Assembly: GCA_034190875.2 (NCBI GenBank)
Contig: CM067349.1
Coordinates: 14,542,717-14,606,716 of the forward strand
DNA from: Urechis unicinctus
Taxonomy: Eukaryota; Annelida; Polychaeta; Xenopneusta; Urechidae
Length of the DNA stretch: 64,000 nt
Direction of reading: 5' to 3'
Shown here: positions 1 to 14,222 of the stretch, one piece after another
Position numbering within the stretch: position 1 is the first letter of the stretch
Layout of the letters: each line of letters opens with the position of its first letter
Position numbers and translations under genes: made by a program
The notes under the pieces: model-generated
Seen by the model: only the letters and a program-made list of their open reading frames with translations
Told to the model about the DNA's origin: nothing
Database searches by the model: none

Positions 1-2613
1 AATGGGACATTCATAGATACATTTGATATCGTTTCATCCGCATTCACATCTTACAATCACTACCCATCATGTTAGTTAACTGTGGGGACGATACAATGCC
101 GAAAGTTGCACAGCGTACAACAGACAAAGATTATGTCGAAAGAAATCTGGACCTCGGTGGTGCATTGGTTCTACCAAGATTTAAAACCTCTTTCCTGAAT
201 CTACTATGCGCTCAATGTGCACCCTATTGCTGCATATCTTACTGTAGACTGAACCGGGTTCCCTGTCAGTCGGTGCTTCTTACTGAAAAAGGTTGTTATG
301 TTTTACAGTGTTTGGGAGCTGCTCGTTCGCTAGGCACAGCGAACTGACAGTGACAGCTTTACCATAAACAGTTTTTTTCTATCCATGTGAGTGAGTGAGT
401 GAGTGAGTGAGTGAGCGAGTGAGTGAGTGAGTGAGTGAGTGAGTGAGTGAGTGAGTGAGTAAATGAGTGATATAGTGAGTGAGTGGGTGAACGATCGAGC
501 GAGCAAGTGAGTGAGTTTATGGAAATGTTTGAGTAGTGGAACATTAGGTGCAAACATGAGGGTCATGTCAAACGTTATTTAATCGTTTGTGGAAGTCTAA
601 TTTAGTTTCATCTTAGAAAACGGTCGCACGCAGGCACTGACACTCTGGTTGTGGTAGTCCTGTAAATTGCTCTTGATCATAAGGGCATCGACAGTTATCA
701 GGGGAGAGGTTTTTACCGGGATTAGATATTGTGAAGTGTCATGTAATATGTGGTTCATCATTGTATATGTTGCTAGACACTCCGTTGAATGAGGATATAA
801 GGTAATATTAGCTTTGGTTTATAGACTCAAATGTTAATGCGTCTATCCCCAAAGCGTACAAGGTTCTATTCATATTTATCTGCAAAGTTGATAGCAACAA
901 ACTATTCATCAAATTACAAGGAAGCCAGTCAACAGCACCAGATACTATTTGAATGCAAGAAACAAAACTGTCGAAAATGACGTGATAATATGCATATTGG
1001 TAACTGGTGTGTTGTTGGCTTAATGACGATATGATATAACCAGAATATTTGTAAACGATTAATACAATGTCAGCAGAGTAAGATATTTATGTTTTTATAG
1101 GTGCCAGATTATCTGCGATGGAGGGAAAAGCAATCCTCTCCATACCATTTGTAAGGCAAATATTTGTCCTCATTATGGTTTTGGGAACAGGGGCAATCAT
1201 CTACCGCGAAAGTGCAGTTTCGTTTTTAGATGCAACAAATGCAATACCAAGGTTGAGAACATGACTGGTGCCCCGTGACTCGGACAGAGAACAGATCATA
1301 ATCTTCAATGTGCGATTTTATCTCTATTAGTTGATATCGAAATCGACCAATTGAATCGTTACATATTTTCACATCCCTACTATGATATTGTGTTTATTCG
1401 TATATGAGTCTGGTGGATTGGGTCATTTATTGACACCGAATAGTTGAGGTTGGATGAAAATGGGATATTACTATATTCGCTCCAAGTTTCTGAAGAATAT
1501 TGATGCACGTGGATTGGGCAGATGGTGATTATCGAATATTCAATTCTCAACCATATCTACACAGTTGGTTTCTATTTCCAAATCAATAGCATTTTTCACG
1601 CGCGGGATGAGTAGTTTTCTATACATGTAGGATTGTAAGGATCGTATATGATCCTGGCAATGTAGCCGTTTCACATTAAGAAGTCTTCGTTCATCAATTA
1701 TGCATTGATGAAATCGATTCCATTATTGACTTTCCTTCATGAACATCTGTTGGACAGTTTGCCTATAGACAAAATGGTATGGAAATATTTTTTTAAATTG
1801 AATAAAGCATGGTATGTGTTTGCTTATATCCAACATGTGATCTATCCGGTGTGAGGAACGTCAGACCTTACTTAAGACCTTACTCAAATCCTGTCCCGCA
1901 ACCAGCGATCGTCATATTGCGCAATTTCTATCATTATAGCCAGAAGTGGTGGACAATAACTACACAAAGTGGTAAGATAATTTTTAACAACTTGTTAAAA
2001 ACTAGCAGAACGGTTGGGTTGTCCAACCATATGTCAGCTGTGTTGGATTTGATATAATTACTTCTTTTGGCGCATTATGTTGAATCATAGGGATAGTGCC
2101 ATGTACAATCGCTATCAAGTATTATTATGACGTTCTGACCCCGTGATGCGGATCCCACCCTCCGATTGGCTGTTGCCACTAATGAAGAATAATTCTGAAG
2201 TTGTTGGTGTTCATTTAATGATGACGTCTGCGATAAATGACACAATACTTTGGTAATGCTGCAGCCGCGAATTCCTTTGATTGAATGTGTCGTATACGTA
2301 TTTGTTCAATAAGGACATTTGGTTTTCAGGGGCCATCCCTTCCTTATATGCTATTTCTGATGAAACATACTTGCTTCTTATGAATTTGCGATTTTTACGA
2401 GTCAGCTGAAATATGACAAGGGTGCATCGCTGATGTGTATTTGACAATTGCTGTCGTTACAATGAATTCAATTGGACTAATTTATTTTGAGTATTTGATC
2501 ATATGATTTGGAAAAGTGTCGTCAAATTATTATCAATTACTTCAATCAGTTTATGGTATAAAATAACAACGCTATAAGACCTTTCAATGAGATTCATATA
2601 ATGACACACCTTG
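1..2613 (+). repeat. Array unit 1
   Basis: First complete period in the window. The TGAG tract lies at about 387-488 and the truncated exon at 1118-1264. The sequence after 1264 matches the 48.38-49.45 kb region of the METTL-C block with scattered substitutions. Confidence 0.93.
1118..1264 (+). pseudogene. Truncated METTL-like first coding exon (array unit 1)
   Basis: The ATG lies 18 bases after a TTTTTATAG splice acceptor, as in the intact genes. Residues 1-43 match the first exon of METTL-A/B/C and include the hydrophobic anchor at about residues 12-29. After codon 43 the exon is fused to unrelated upstream DNA, which adds five residues (PRLRT) before TGA, giving 48 codons. The GAG|GTGACG donor of the intact exon is lost, so this copy cannot splice to exon 2 in the normal way. 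It is either an inert by-product of the tandem duplication or, less likely, a source of a short membrane peptide. Confidence 0.8.
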
Positions 2614-5217
2614 AATGGGACATTCATAGATACATTTGATATCGTTTCATCCGCATTCACATCTTACAATCACTACCCATCATGTTAGTTAACTGTGGGG
2701 ACGATACAATGCCGAAAGTTGCACAGCGTACAACAGACAAAGATTATGTCGAAAGAAATCTGGACCTCGGTGGTGCATTGGTTCTACCAAGATTTAAAAC
2801 CTCTTTCCTGAATCTACTATGCGCTCAATGTGCACCCTATTGCTGCATATCTTACTGTAGACTGAACCGGGTTCCCTGTCAGTCGGTGCTTCTTACTGAA
2901 AAAGGTTGTTATGTTTTACAGTGTTTGGGAGCTGCTCGTTCGCTAGGCACAGCGAACTGACAGTGACAGCTTTACCATAAACAGTTTTTTTCTATCCATG
3001 TGAGTGAGTGAGTGAGTGAGTGAGTGAGCGAGTGAGTTAGTGAGTGAGTGAGTGAGTGAGTGAGTAAATGAGTGATATAGTGAGTGAGTGGGTGAACGAT
3101 CGAGCGAGCAAGTGAGTGAGTTTATGGAAATGTTTGAGTAGTGGAACATTAGGTGCAAACATGAGGGTCATGTCAAACGTTATTTAATCGTTTGTGGAAG
3201 TCTAATTTAGTTTCATCTTAGAAAACGGTCGCACGCAGGCACTGACACTCTGGTTGTGGTAGTCCTGTAAATTGCTCTTGATCATAAGGGCATCGACAGT
3301 TATCAGGGGAGAGGTTTTTACCGGGATTAGATATTGTGAAGTGTCATGTAATATGTGGTTCATCATTGTATATGTTGCTAGACACTCCGTTGAATGAGGA
3401 TATAAGGTAATATTAGCTTTGGTTTATAGACTCAAATGTTAATGCGTCTATCCCCAAAGCGTACAAGGTTCTATTCATATTTATCTGCAAAGTTGATAGC
3501 AACAAACTATTCATCAAATTACAAGGAAGCCAGTCAACAGCACCAGATACTATTTGAATGCAAGAAACAAAACTGTCGAAAATGACGTGATAATATGCAT
3601 ATTGGTAACTGGTGTGTTGTTGGCTTAATGACGATATGATATAACCAGAATATTTGTAAACGATTAATACAATGTCAGCAGAGTAAGATATTTATGTTTT
3701 TATAGGTGCCAGATTATCTGCGATGGAGGGAAAAGCAATCCTCTCCATACCATTTGTAAGGCAAATATTTGTCCTCATTATGGTTTTGGGAACAGGGGCA
3801 ATCATCTACCGCGAAAGTGCAGTTTCGTTTTTAGATGCAACAAATGCAATACCAAGGTTGAGAACATGACTGGTGCCCCGTGACTCGGACAGAGAACAGA
3901 TCATAATCTTCAATGTGCGATTTTATCTCTATTAGTTGATATCGAAATCGACCAATTGAATCGTTACATATTTTCACATCCCTACTATGATATTGTGTTT
4001 ATTCGTATATGAGTCTGGTGGATTGGGTCATTTATTGACACCGAATAGTTGAGGTTGGATGAAAATGGGATATTACTATATTCGCTCCAAGTTTCTGAAG
4101 AATATTGATGCACGTGGATTGGGCAGATGGTGATTATCGAATATTCAATTCTCAACCATATCTACACAGTTGGTTTCTATTTCCAAATCAATAGCATTTT
4201 TCACGCGCGGGATGAGTAGTTTTCTATACATGTAGGATTGTAAGGATCGTATATGATCCTGGCAATGTAGCCGTTTCACATTAAGAAGTCTTCGTTCATC
4301 AATTATGCATTGATGAAATCGATTCCATTATTGACTTTCCTTCATGAACATCTGTTGGACAGTTTGCCTATAGACAAAATGGTATGGAAATATTTTTTTA
4401 AATTGAATAAAGCATGGTATGTGTTTGCTTATATCCAACATGTGATCTATCCGGTGTGAGGAACGTCAGACCTTACTTAAGACCTTACTCAAATCCTGTC
4501 CCGCAACCAGCGATCGTCATATTGCGCAATTTCTATCATTATAGCCAGAAGTGGTGGACAATAACTACACAAAGTGGTAAGATAATTTTAACAACTTGTT
4601 AAAAACTAGCAGAACGGTTGGGTTGTCCAACCATATGTCAGCTGTGTTGGATTTGATATAATTACTTCTTTTGGCGCATTATGTTGAATCATAGGGATAG
4701 TGCCATGTACAATCGCTATCAAGTATTATTATGACGTTCTGACCCCGTGATGCGGATCCCACCCTCCGATTGGCTGTTGCCACTAATGAAGAATAATTCT
4801 GAAGTTGTTGGTGTTCATTTAATGATGACGTCTGCGATAAATGACACAATACTTTGGTAATGCTGCAGCCGCGAATTCCTTTGATTGAATGTGTCGTATA
4901 CGTATTTGTTCAATAAGGACATTTGGTTTTCAGGGGCCATCCCTTCCTTATATGCTATTTCTGATGAAACATACTTGCTTCTTATGAATTTGCGATTTTT
5001 ACGAGTCAGCTGAAATATGACAAGGGTGCATCGCTGATGTGTATTTGACAATTGCTGTCGTTACAATGAATTCAATTGGACTAATTTATTTTGAGTATTT
5101 GATCATATGATTTGGAAAAGTGTCGTCAAATTATTATCAATTACTTCAATCAGTTTATGGTATAAAATAACAACGCTATAAGACCTTTCAATGAGATTCA
5201 TATAATGACACACCTTG
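2614..5217 (+). repeat. Array unit 2
   Basis: Second complete period (2604 bp). It is almost identical to unit 1 but has a shorter TGAG tract (about 3000-3095) and a GTTAG interruption in that tract that units 3 to 7 share. Confidence 0.93.
3723..3869 (+). pseudogene. Truncated METTL-like first coding exon (array unit 2)
   Basis: Same 48-codon fused reading frame and acceptor as in unit 1. The donor is missing. Confidence 0.8.
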
Positions 5218-7830
5218 AATGGGACATTCATAGATACATTTGATATCGTTTCATCCGCATTCACATCTTACAATCACTACCCATCATGTTAGTTAACTGT
5301 GGGGACGATACAATGCCGAAAGTTGCACAGCGTACAACAGACAAAGATTATGTCGAAAGAAATCTGGACCTCGGTGGTGCATTGGTTCTACCAAGATTTA
5401 AAACCTCTTTCCTGAATCTACTATGCGCTCAATGTGCACCCTATTGCTGCATATCTTACTGTAGACTGAACCGGGTTCCCTGTAAGTCGGTGCTTCTTAC
5501 TGAAAAAGGTTGTTATGTTTTACAGTGTTTGGGAGCTGCTCGTTCGCTAGGCACAGCGAACTGACAGTGACAGCTTTACCATAAACAGTTTTTTTCTATC
5601 CATGTGAGTGAGTGAGTGAGTGAGTGAGCGAGTGAGTTAGTGAGTGAGTGAGTGAGTGAGTGAGTGAGTGAGTAAATGAGTGATATAGTGAGTGAGTGAG
5701 TGGGTGAACGATCGAGCGAGCAAGTGAGTGAGTTTATGGAAATGTTTGAGTAGTGGAACATTAGGTGCAAACATGAGGGTCATGTCAAACGTTATTTAAT
5801 CGTTTGTGGAAGTCTAATTTAGTTTCATCTTAGAAAACGGTCGCACGCAGGCACTGACACTCTGGTTGTGGTAGTCCTGTAAATTGCTCTTGATCATAAG
5901 GGCATCGACAGTTATCAGGGGAGAGGTTTTTACCGGGATTAGATATTGTGAAGTGTCATGTAATATGTGGTTCATCATTGTATATGTTGCTAGACACTCC
6001 GTTGAATGAGGATATAAGGTAATATTAGCTTTGGTTTATAGACTCAAATGTTAATGCGTCTATCCCCAAAGCGTACAAGGTTCTATTCATATTTATCTGC
6101 AAAGTTGATAGCAACAAACTATTCATCAAATTACAAGGAAGCCAGTCAACAGCACCAGATACTATTTGAATGCAAGAAACAAAACTGTCGAAAATGACGT
6201 GATAATATGCATATTGGTAACTGGTGTGTTGTTGGCTTAATGACGATATGATATAACCAGAATATTTGTAAACGATTAATACAATGTCAGCAGAGTAAGA
6301 TATTTATGTTTTTATAGGTGCCAGATTATCTGCGATGGAGGGAAAAGCAATCCTCTCCATACCGTTTGTAAGGCAAATATTTGTCCTCATTATGGTTTTG
6401 GGAACAGGGGCAATCATCTACCGCGAAAAGTGCAGTTTCGTTTTTAGATGCAACAAATGCAATACCAAGGTTGAGAACATGACTGGTGCCCCGTGACTCG
6501 GACAGAGAACAGATCATAATCTTCAATGTGCGATTTTATCTCTATTAGTTGATATCGAAATCGACCAATTGAATCGTTACATATTTTCACATCCCTACTA
6601 TGATATTGTGTTTATTCGTATATGAGTCTGGTGGATTGGGTCATTTATTGACACCGAATAGTTGAGGTTGGATGAAAATGGGATATTACTATATTCGCTC
6701 CAAGTTTCTGAAGAATATTGATGCACGTGGATTGGGCAGATGGTGATTATCGAATATTCAATTCTCAACCATATCTACACAGTTGGTTTCTATTTCCAAA
6801 TCAATAGCATTTTTCACGCGCGGGATGAGTAGTTTTCTATACATGTAGGATTGTAAGGATCGTATATGATCCTGGCAATGTAGCCGTTTCACATTAAGAA
6901 GTCTTCGTTCATCAATTATGCATTGATGAAATCGATTCCATTATTGACTTTCCTTCATGAACATCTGTTGGACAGTTTGCCTATAGACAAAATGGTATGG
7001 AAATATTTTTTTAAATTGAATAAAGCATGGTATGTGTTTGCTTATATCCAACATGTGATCTATCCGGTGTGAGGAACGTCAGACCTTACTTAAGACCTTA
7101 CTCAAATCCTGTCCCGCAACCAGCGATCGTCATATTGCGCAATTTCTATCATTATAGCCAGAAGTGGTGGACAATAACTACACAAAGTGGTAAGATAATT
7201 TTAACAACTTGTTAAAAACTAGCAGAACGGTTGGGTTGTCCAACCATATGTCAGCTGTGTTGGATTTGATATAATTACTTCTTTTGGCGCATTATGTTGA
7301 ATCATAGGGATAGTGCCATGTACAATCGCTATCAAGTATTATTATGACGTTCTGACCCCGTGATGCGGATCCCACCCTCCGATTGGCTGTTGCCACTAAT
7401 GAAGAATAATTCTGAAGTTGTTGGTGTTCATTTAATGATGACGTCTGCGATAAATGACACAATACTTTGGTAATGCTGCAGCCGCGAATTCCTTTGATTG
7501 AATGTGTCGTATACGTATTTGTTCAATAAGGACATTTGGTTTTCAGGGGCCATCCCTTCCTTATATGCTATTTCTGATGAAACATACTTGCTTCTTATGA
7601 ATTTGCGATTTTTACGAGTCAGCTGAAATATGACAAGGGTGCATCGCTGATGTGTATTTGACAATTGCTGTCGTTACAATGAATTCAATTGGACTAATTT
7701 ATTTTGAGTATTTGATCATATGATTTGGAAAAGTGTCGTCAAATTATTATCAATTACTTCAATCAGTTTATGGTATAAAATAACAACGCTATAAGACCTT
7801 TCAATGAGATTCATATAATGACACACCTTG
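5218..7830 (+). repeat. Array unit 3
   Basis: Third period (2613 bp), TGAG tract at about 5603-5705. It carries an extra A in the truncated METTL exon near 6427, absent from the other units. Confidence 0.93.
6335..6496 (+). pseudogene. Truncated, frameshifted METTL-like first exon (array unit 3)
   Basis: Same fused exon, but an additional A in the CGCGAAAAGTG stretch shifts the frame just after the anchor segment. The shifted frame runs to a TGA at 6494-6496 (53 codons plus stop), with a C-terminal part unrelated to the other units. This frame change argues against selection on the fused peptide. Confidence 0.75.
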
Positions 7831-10460
7831 AATGGGACATTCATAGATACATTTGATATCGTTTCATCCGCATTCACATCTTACAATCACTACCCATCAT
7901 GTTAGTTAACTGTGGGGACGATACAATGCCGAAAGTTGCACAGCGTACAACAGACAAAGATTATGTCGAAAGAAATCTGGACCTCGGTGGTGCATTGGTT
8001 CTACCAAGATTTAAAACCTCTTTCCTGAATCTACTATGCGCTCAATGTGCACCCTATTGCTGCATATCTTACTGTAGACTGAACCGGGTTCCCTGTAAGT
8101 CGGTGCTTCTTACTGAAAAAGGTTGTTATGTTTTACAGTGTTTGGGAGCTGCTCGTTCGCTAGGCACAGCGAACTGACAGTGACAGCTTTACCATAAACA
8201 GTTTTTTTCTATCCATGTGAGTGAGTGAGTGAGTGAGCGAGTGAGTTAGTGAGTGAGTGAGTGAGTGAGTGAGTGAGTGAGTGAGTGAGTGAGTGAGTGA
8301 GTAAATGAGTGATATAGTGAGTGAGTGAGTGGGTGAACGATCGAGCGAGCAAGTGAGTGAGTTTATGGAAATGTTTGAGTAGTGGAACATTAGGTGCAAA
8401 CATGAGGGTCATGTCAAACGTTATTTAATCGTTTGTGGAAGTCTAATTTAGTTTCATCTTAGAAAACGGTCGCACGCAGGCACTGACACTCTGGTTGTGG
8501 TAGTCCTGTAAATTGCTCTTGATCATAAGGGCATCGACAGTTATCAGGGGAGAGGTTTTTACCGGGATTAGATATTGTGAAGTGTCATGTAATATGTGGT
8601 TCATCATTGTATATGTTGCTAGACACTCCGTTGAATGAGGATATAAGGTAATATTAGCTTTGGTTTATAGACTCAAATGTTAATGCGTCTATCCCCAAAG
8701 CGTACAAGGTTCTATTCATATTTATCTGCAAAGTTGATAGCAACAAACTATTCATCAAATTACAAGGAAGCCAGTCAACAGCACCAGATACTATTTGAAT
8801 GCAAGAAACAAAACTGTCGAAAATGACGTGATAATATGCATATTGGTAACTGGTGTGTTGTTGGCTTAATGACGATATGATATAACCAGAATATTTGTAA
8901 ACGATTAATACAATGTCAGCAGAGTAAGATATTTATGTTTTTATAGGTGCCAGATTATCTGCGATGGAGGGAAAAGCAATCCTCTCCATACCGTTTGTAA
9001 GGCAAATATTTGTCCTCATTATGGTTTTGGGAACAGGGGCAATCATCTACCGCGAAAGTGCAGTTTCGTTTTTAGATGCAACAAATGCAATACCAAGGTT
9101 GAGAACATGACTGGTGCCCCGTGACTCGGACAGAGAACAGATCATAATCTTCAATGTGCGATTTTATCTCTATTAGTTGATATCGAAATCGACCAATTGA
9201 ATCGTTACATATTTTCACATCCCTACTATGATATTGTGTTTATTCGTATATGAGTCTGGTGGATTGGGTCATTTATTGACACCGAATAGTTGAGGTTGGA
9301 TGAAAATGGGATATTACTATATTCGCTCCAAGTTTCTGAAGAATATTGATGCACGTGGATTGGGCAGATGGTGATTATCGAATATTCAATTCTCAACCAT
9401 ATCTACACAGTTGGTTTCTATTTCCAAATCAATAGCATTTTTCACGCGCGGGATGAGTAGTTTTCTATACATGTAGGATTGTAAGGATCGTATATGATCC
9501 TGGCAATGTAGCCGTTTCACATTAAGAAGTCTTCGTTCATCAATTATGCATTGATGAAATCGATTCCATTATTGACTTTCCTTCATGAACATCTGTTGGA
9601 CAGTTTGCCTATAGACAAAATGGTATGGAAATATTTTTTTAAATTGAATAAAGCATGGTATGTGTTTGCTTATATCCAACATGTGATCTATCCGGTGTGA
9701 GGAACGTCAGACCTTACTTAAGACCTTACTCAAATCCTGTCCCGCAACCAGCGATCGTCATATTGCGCAATTTCTATCATTATAGCCAGAAGTGGTGGAC
9801 AATAACTACACAAAGTGGTAAGATAATTTTAACAACTTGTTAAAAACTAGCAGAACGGTTGGGTTGTCCAACCATATGTCAGCTGTGTTGGATTTGATAT
9901 AATTACTTCTTTTTTGGCGCATTATGTTGAATCATAGGGATAGTGCCATGTACAATCGCTATCAAGTATTATTATGACGTTCTGACCCCGTGATGCGGAT
10001 CCCACCCTCCGATTGGCTGTTGCCACTAATGAAGAATAATTCTGAAGTTGTTGGTGTTCATTTAATGATGACGTCTGCGATAAATGACACAATACTTTGG
10101 TAATGCTGCAGCCGCGAATTCCTTTGAATGAATGTGTCGTATACGTATTTGTTCAATAAGGACATTTGGTTTTCAGGGGCCATCCCTTCCTTATATGCTA
10201 TTTCTGATGAAACATACTTGCTTCTTATGAATTTGCGATTTTTACGAGTCAGCTGAAATATGACAAGGGTGCATCGCTGATGTGTATTTGACAATTGCTG
10301 TCGTTACAATGAATTCAATTGGACTAATTTATTTTGAGTATTTGATCATATGATTTGGAAAAGTGTCGTCAAATTATTATCAATTACTTCAATCAGTTTA
10401 TGGTATAAAATAACAACGCTATAAGACCTTTCAATGAGATTCATATAATGACACACCTTG
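7831..10460 (+). repeat. Array unit 4
   Basis: Fourth period (2630 bp), the longest, because of a longer TGAG tract (about 8216-8334) and two extra T near 9912. Confidence 0.93.
8964..9110 (+). pseudogene. Truncated METTL-like first coding exon (array unit 4)
   Basis: Same 48-codon fused frame as in units 1 and 2, without the unit 3 insertion. It has an acceptor upstream and no donor. Confidence 0.8.
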
Positions 10461-13400
10461 AATGGGACATTCATAGATACATTTGATATCGTTTCATCCG
10501 CATTCACATCTTACAATCACTACCCATCATGTTAGTTAACTGTGGGGACGATACAATGCCAAAAGTTGCACAGCGTACAACAGACAAAGATTATGTCGAA
10601 AGAAATCTGGACCTCGGTGGTGCATTGGTTCTACCAAGATTTTTAACCTCTTTCCTGAATCTACTATGCGCTCAATGTGCACCCTATTGCTGCATATCTT
10701 ACTGTAGACTGAACCGGGTTCCCTGTAAGTCGGTGCTTCTTACTGAAAAAGGTTGTTATGTTTTACAGTGTTTGGGAGCTGCTCGTTCGCTAGGCACAGC
10801 GAACTGACAGTGACAGCTTTACCATAAACAGTTTTTTTCTATCCATGTGAGTGAGTGAGTGAGTGAGTGAGTGAGCGAGTGAGTTAGTGAGTGAGTGAGT
10901 GAGTGAGTGAGTGAGTGAGTAAATGAGTGATAAATGAGTGATATAGTGAGTGAGTGGGTGAACGATCGAGCGAGCAAGTGAGTGAGTTTATGGAAATGTT
11001 TGAGTAGTGGAACATTAGGTGCAAACATGAGGGTCATGTCAAACGTTATTTAATCGTTTGTGGAAGTCTAATTTAGTTTCATCTTAGAAAACGGTCGCAC
11101 GCAGGCACTGACACTCTGGTTGTGGTAGTCCTGTAAATTGCTCTTGATCATAAGGGCATCGACAGTTATCAGGGGAGAGGTTTTTACCGGGATTAGATAT
11201 TGTGAAGTGTCATGTAATATGTGGTTCATCATTGTATATGTTGCTAGACACTCCGTTGAATGAGGATATAAGGTAATATTAGCTTTGGTTTATAGACTCA
11301 AATGTTAATGCGTCTATCCCCAAAGCGTACAAGGTTCTATTCATATTTATCTGCAAAGTTGATAGCAACAAACTATTCATCAAATTACAAGGAAGCCAGT
11401 CAACAGCACCAGATACTATTTGAATGCAAGAAACAAAACTGTCGAAAATGACGTGATAATATGCATATTGGTAACTGGTGTGTTGTTGGCTTAATGACGA
11501 TATGATATAACCAGAATATTTGTAAACGATTAATACAATGTCAGCAGAGTAAGATATTTATGTTTTTATAGGTGCCAGATTATCTGCGATGGAGGGAAAA
11601 GCAATCCTCTCCATACCGTTTGTAAGGCAAATATTTGTCCTCATTATGGTTTTGGGAACAGGGGCAATCATCTACCGCGAAAGTGCAGTTTCGTTTTTAG
11701 ATGCAACAAATGCAATACCAAGGTTGAGAACATGACTGGTGCCCCGTGACTCGGACAGAGAACAGATCATAATCTTCAATGTGCGATTTTATCTCTATTA
11801 GTTGATATCGAAATCGACCAATTGAATCGTTACATATTTTCACATCCCTACTATGATATTGTGTTTATTCGTATATGAGTCTGGTGGATTGGGTCATTTA
11901 TTGACACCGAATAGTTGAGGTTGGATGAAAATGGGATATTACTATATTCGCTCCAAGTTTCTGAAGAATATTGATGCACGTGGATTGGGCAGATGGTGAT
12001 TATCGAATATTCAATTCTCAACCATATCTACACAGTTGGTTTCTATTTCCAAATCAATAGCATTTTTCACGCGCGGGATGAGTAGTTTTCTATACATGTA
12101 GGATTGTAAGGATCGTATATGATCCTGGCAATGTAGCCGTTTCACATTAAGAAGTCTTCGTTCATCAATTATGCATTGATGAAATCGATTCCATTATTGA
12201 CTTTCCTTCATGAACATCTGTTGGACAGTTTGCCTATAGACAAAATGGTATGGAAATATTTTTTTAAATTGAATAAAGCATGGTATGTGTTTGCTTATAT
12301 CCAACATGTGATCTATCCGGTGTGAGGAACGTCAGACCTTACTTAAGACCTTACTCAAATCCTGTCCCGCAACCAGCGATCGTCATATTGCGCAATTTCT
12401 ATCGTTATAGCCAGAAGTGGTGGACAATAACTACACAAAGTGGTAAGATAATTTTAACAACTTGTTAAAAAAACTAGCAGAACGGTTGGGTTGTCCAACC
12501 ATATGTCAGCTGTGTTGGATTTGATATAATTACTTCTTTTGGCGCATTATGTTGAATCATAGGGATAGTGCCATGTACAATCGCTATCAAGTATTATTAT
12601 GACGTTCTGACCCAGTGATGCGGATCCCACCCTCCGATTGGCTGTTGCCACTAATGAAGAATAATTCTGAAGTTGTTGGTGTTCATTTAATGATGACGTC
12701 TGCGATAAATGACACAAGATTTGAACCTCTTTCCTGAATCTACTATGCGCTCAATGTGCACCCTATTGCTGCATATCTTACTGTAGACTGAACCGGGTTC
12801 CCTGTCAGTCGGTGCTTCTTACTGAAAAAGGTTGTTATGTTTTACAGTGTTTGGGAGCTGCTCGTTCGCTAGGCACAGCGAACTGACAGTGACAGCTTTA
12901 CCATAAACAGTTTTTTTCTATCCATGTGAGTGAGTGAGTGAGTGAGTGAGTGAGCGAGTGAGTTAGTGAGTGAGTGAGTGAGTGAGTGAGTGAGTGAGTG
13001 AGTGAGTAAATGAGTGACATAGTGAGTGAGTGGGTGAACGATCGAGCGAGCAAGTGAGTGAGTTTATGGAAATGTTTGAGTAGTGGAACATTAGGTGCAA
13101 ACATGAGGGTCATGTCAAACGTTATTTAATCGTTTGTGGAAGTCTAATTTAGTTTCATCTTAGAAAACGGTCGCACGCAGGCACTGACACTCTGGTTGTG
13201 GTAGTCCTGTAAATTGCTCTTGATCATAAGGGCATCGACAGTTATCAGGGGAGAGGTTTTTACCGGGATTAGATATTGTGAAGTGTCATGTAATATGTGG
13301 TTCATCATTGTATATGTTGCTAGACACTCCGTTGAATGAGGACATAAGGTAATATTAGCTTTGGTTTATAGACTCAAATGTTAATGCGTCTATCCCCAAA

Positions 13401-14222
13401 GCGTACAAGGTTCTATTCATATTTATCTGCAAAGTTGATAGCAACAAACTATTCATCAAATTACAAGGAAGCCAGTCAACAGCACCAGATACTATTTGAA
13501 TGCAAGAAACAAAACTGTCGAAAATGACGTGATAATATGCATATTGGTAACTGGTGTGTTGTTGGCTTAATGACGATATGATATAACCAGAATATTTGTA
13601 AACGATTAATACAATGTCAGCAGAGTAAGATATTTATGTTTTTATAGGTGCCAGATTGATATAATTACTTCTTTTGGCGCATTATGTTGAATCATAGGGA
13701 TAGTGCCATGTACAATCGCTATCAAGTATAATTATGACGTTCTGACCCCGTGATGCGGATCCCACCCTCCGATTGGCTGTTGCCACTAATGAAGAATAAT
13801 TCTGAAGTTGTTGGTGTTCATTTAATGATGACGTCTGCGATAAAAATGACACAATACTTTGGTAATGCTGCAGCCGCGAATTCCTTTGATTGAATGTGTC
13901 GTATACGTATTTGTTCAATAAGGACATTTGGTTTTCAGGGGCCATCCCTTCCTTATATGCTATTTCTGATGAAACATACTTGCTTCTTATGAATTTGCGA
14001 TTTTTACGAGTCAGCTGAAATATGACAAGGGTGCATCGCTGATGTGTATTTGACAATTGCTGTCGTTACAATGAATTCAATTGGACTAATTTATTTTGAG
14101 TATTCGATCATATGATTTGGAAAAGTGTCGTCAAATTATTATCAATTACTTCAATCAGTTTATGGTATAAAATAACAACGCTATAAGACCTTTCAATGAG
14201 ATTCATATAATGACACACCTTG
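10461..14222 (+). repeat. Array units 5-6, rearranged by two internal deletions
   Basis: This stretch is too long for one unit and too short for two. At about 12716 the sequence jumps from the region after the GACGTCTGCG segment directly to the AAGATTTGAACC segment, losing roughly 550 bp. At about 13657 it jumps from the acceptor of the truncated exon to the GATATAATTACTTC segment, losing roughly 940 bp and the METTL exon itself. Short shared bases sit at both joins (CAA at the first, GATT at the second). TGAG tracts lie at about 10846-10960 and 12924-13034. Confidence 0.85.
11589..11735 (+). pseudogene. Truncated METTL-like first coding exon (array unit 5)
   Basis: Same 48-codon fused frame. 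It lies just upstream of the region in which the next unit lost this exon by deletion. Confidence 0.8.

Noticed and set aside
69-347. 92-codon plus ORF repeated in array units (MLVNCGDD start)
   Set aside because: Its repetition follows from the array. In unit 7 the ATG is lost and the frame is broken, the equivalent upstream of METTL-A and METTL-C is absent, and it shows no known motif. I treat it as upstream DNA.
330-566. THSLTHSL-repeat minus ORFs, also at 3.0, 5.6, 8.2, 10.8, 12.9, 14.6, 17.3, 24.4, 32.3 and 50.0 kb
   Set aside because: They are translations of TGAG microsatellites, which stay open in every frame because the 4 bp unit contains no stop on that strand.
2211-2447. 78-codon minus ORF repeated in array units (MSNTHQRC start)
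   Set aside because: The METTL-A and METTL-C flanks have insertions and deletions that break it, and in unit 6 its C-terminal part changes. Likely chance.
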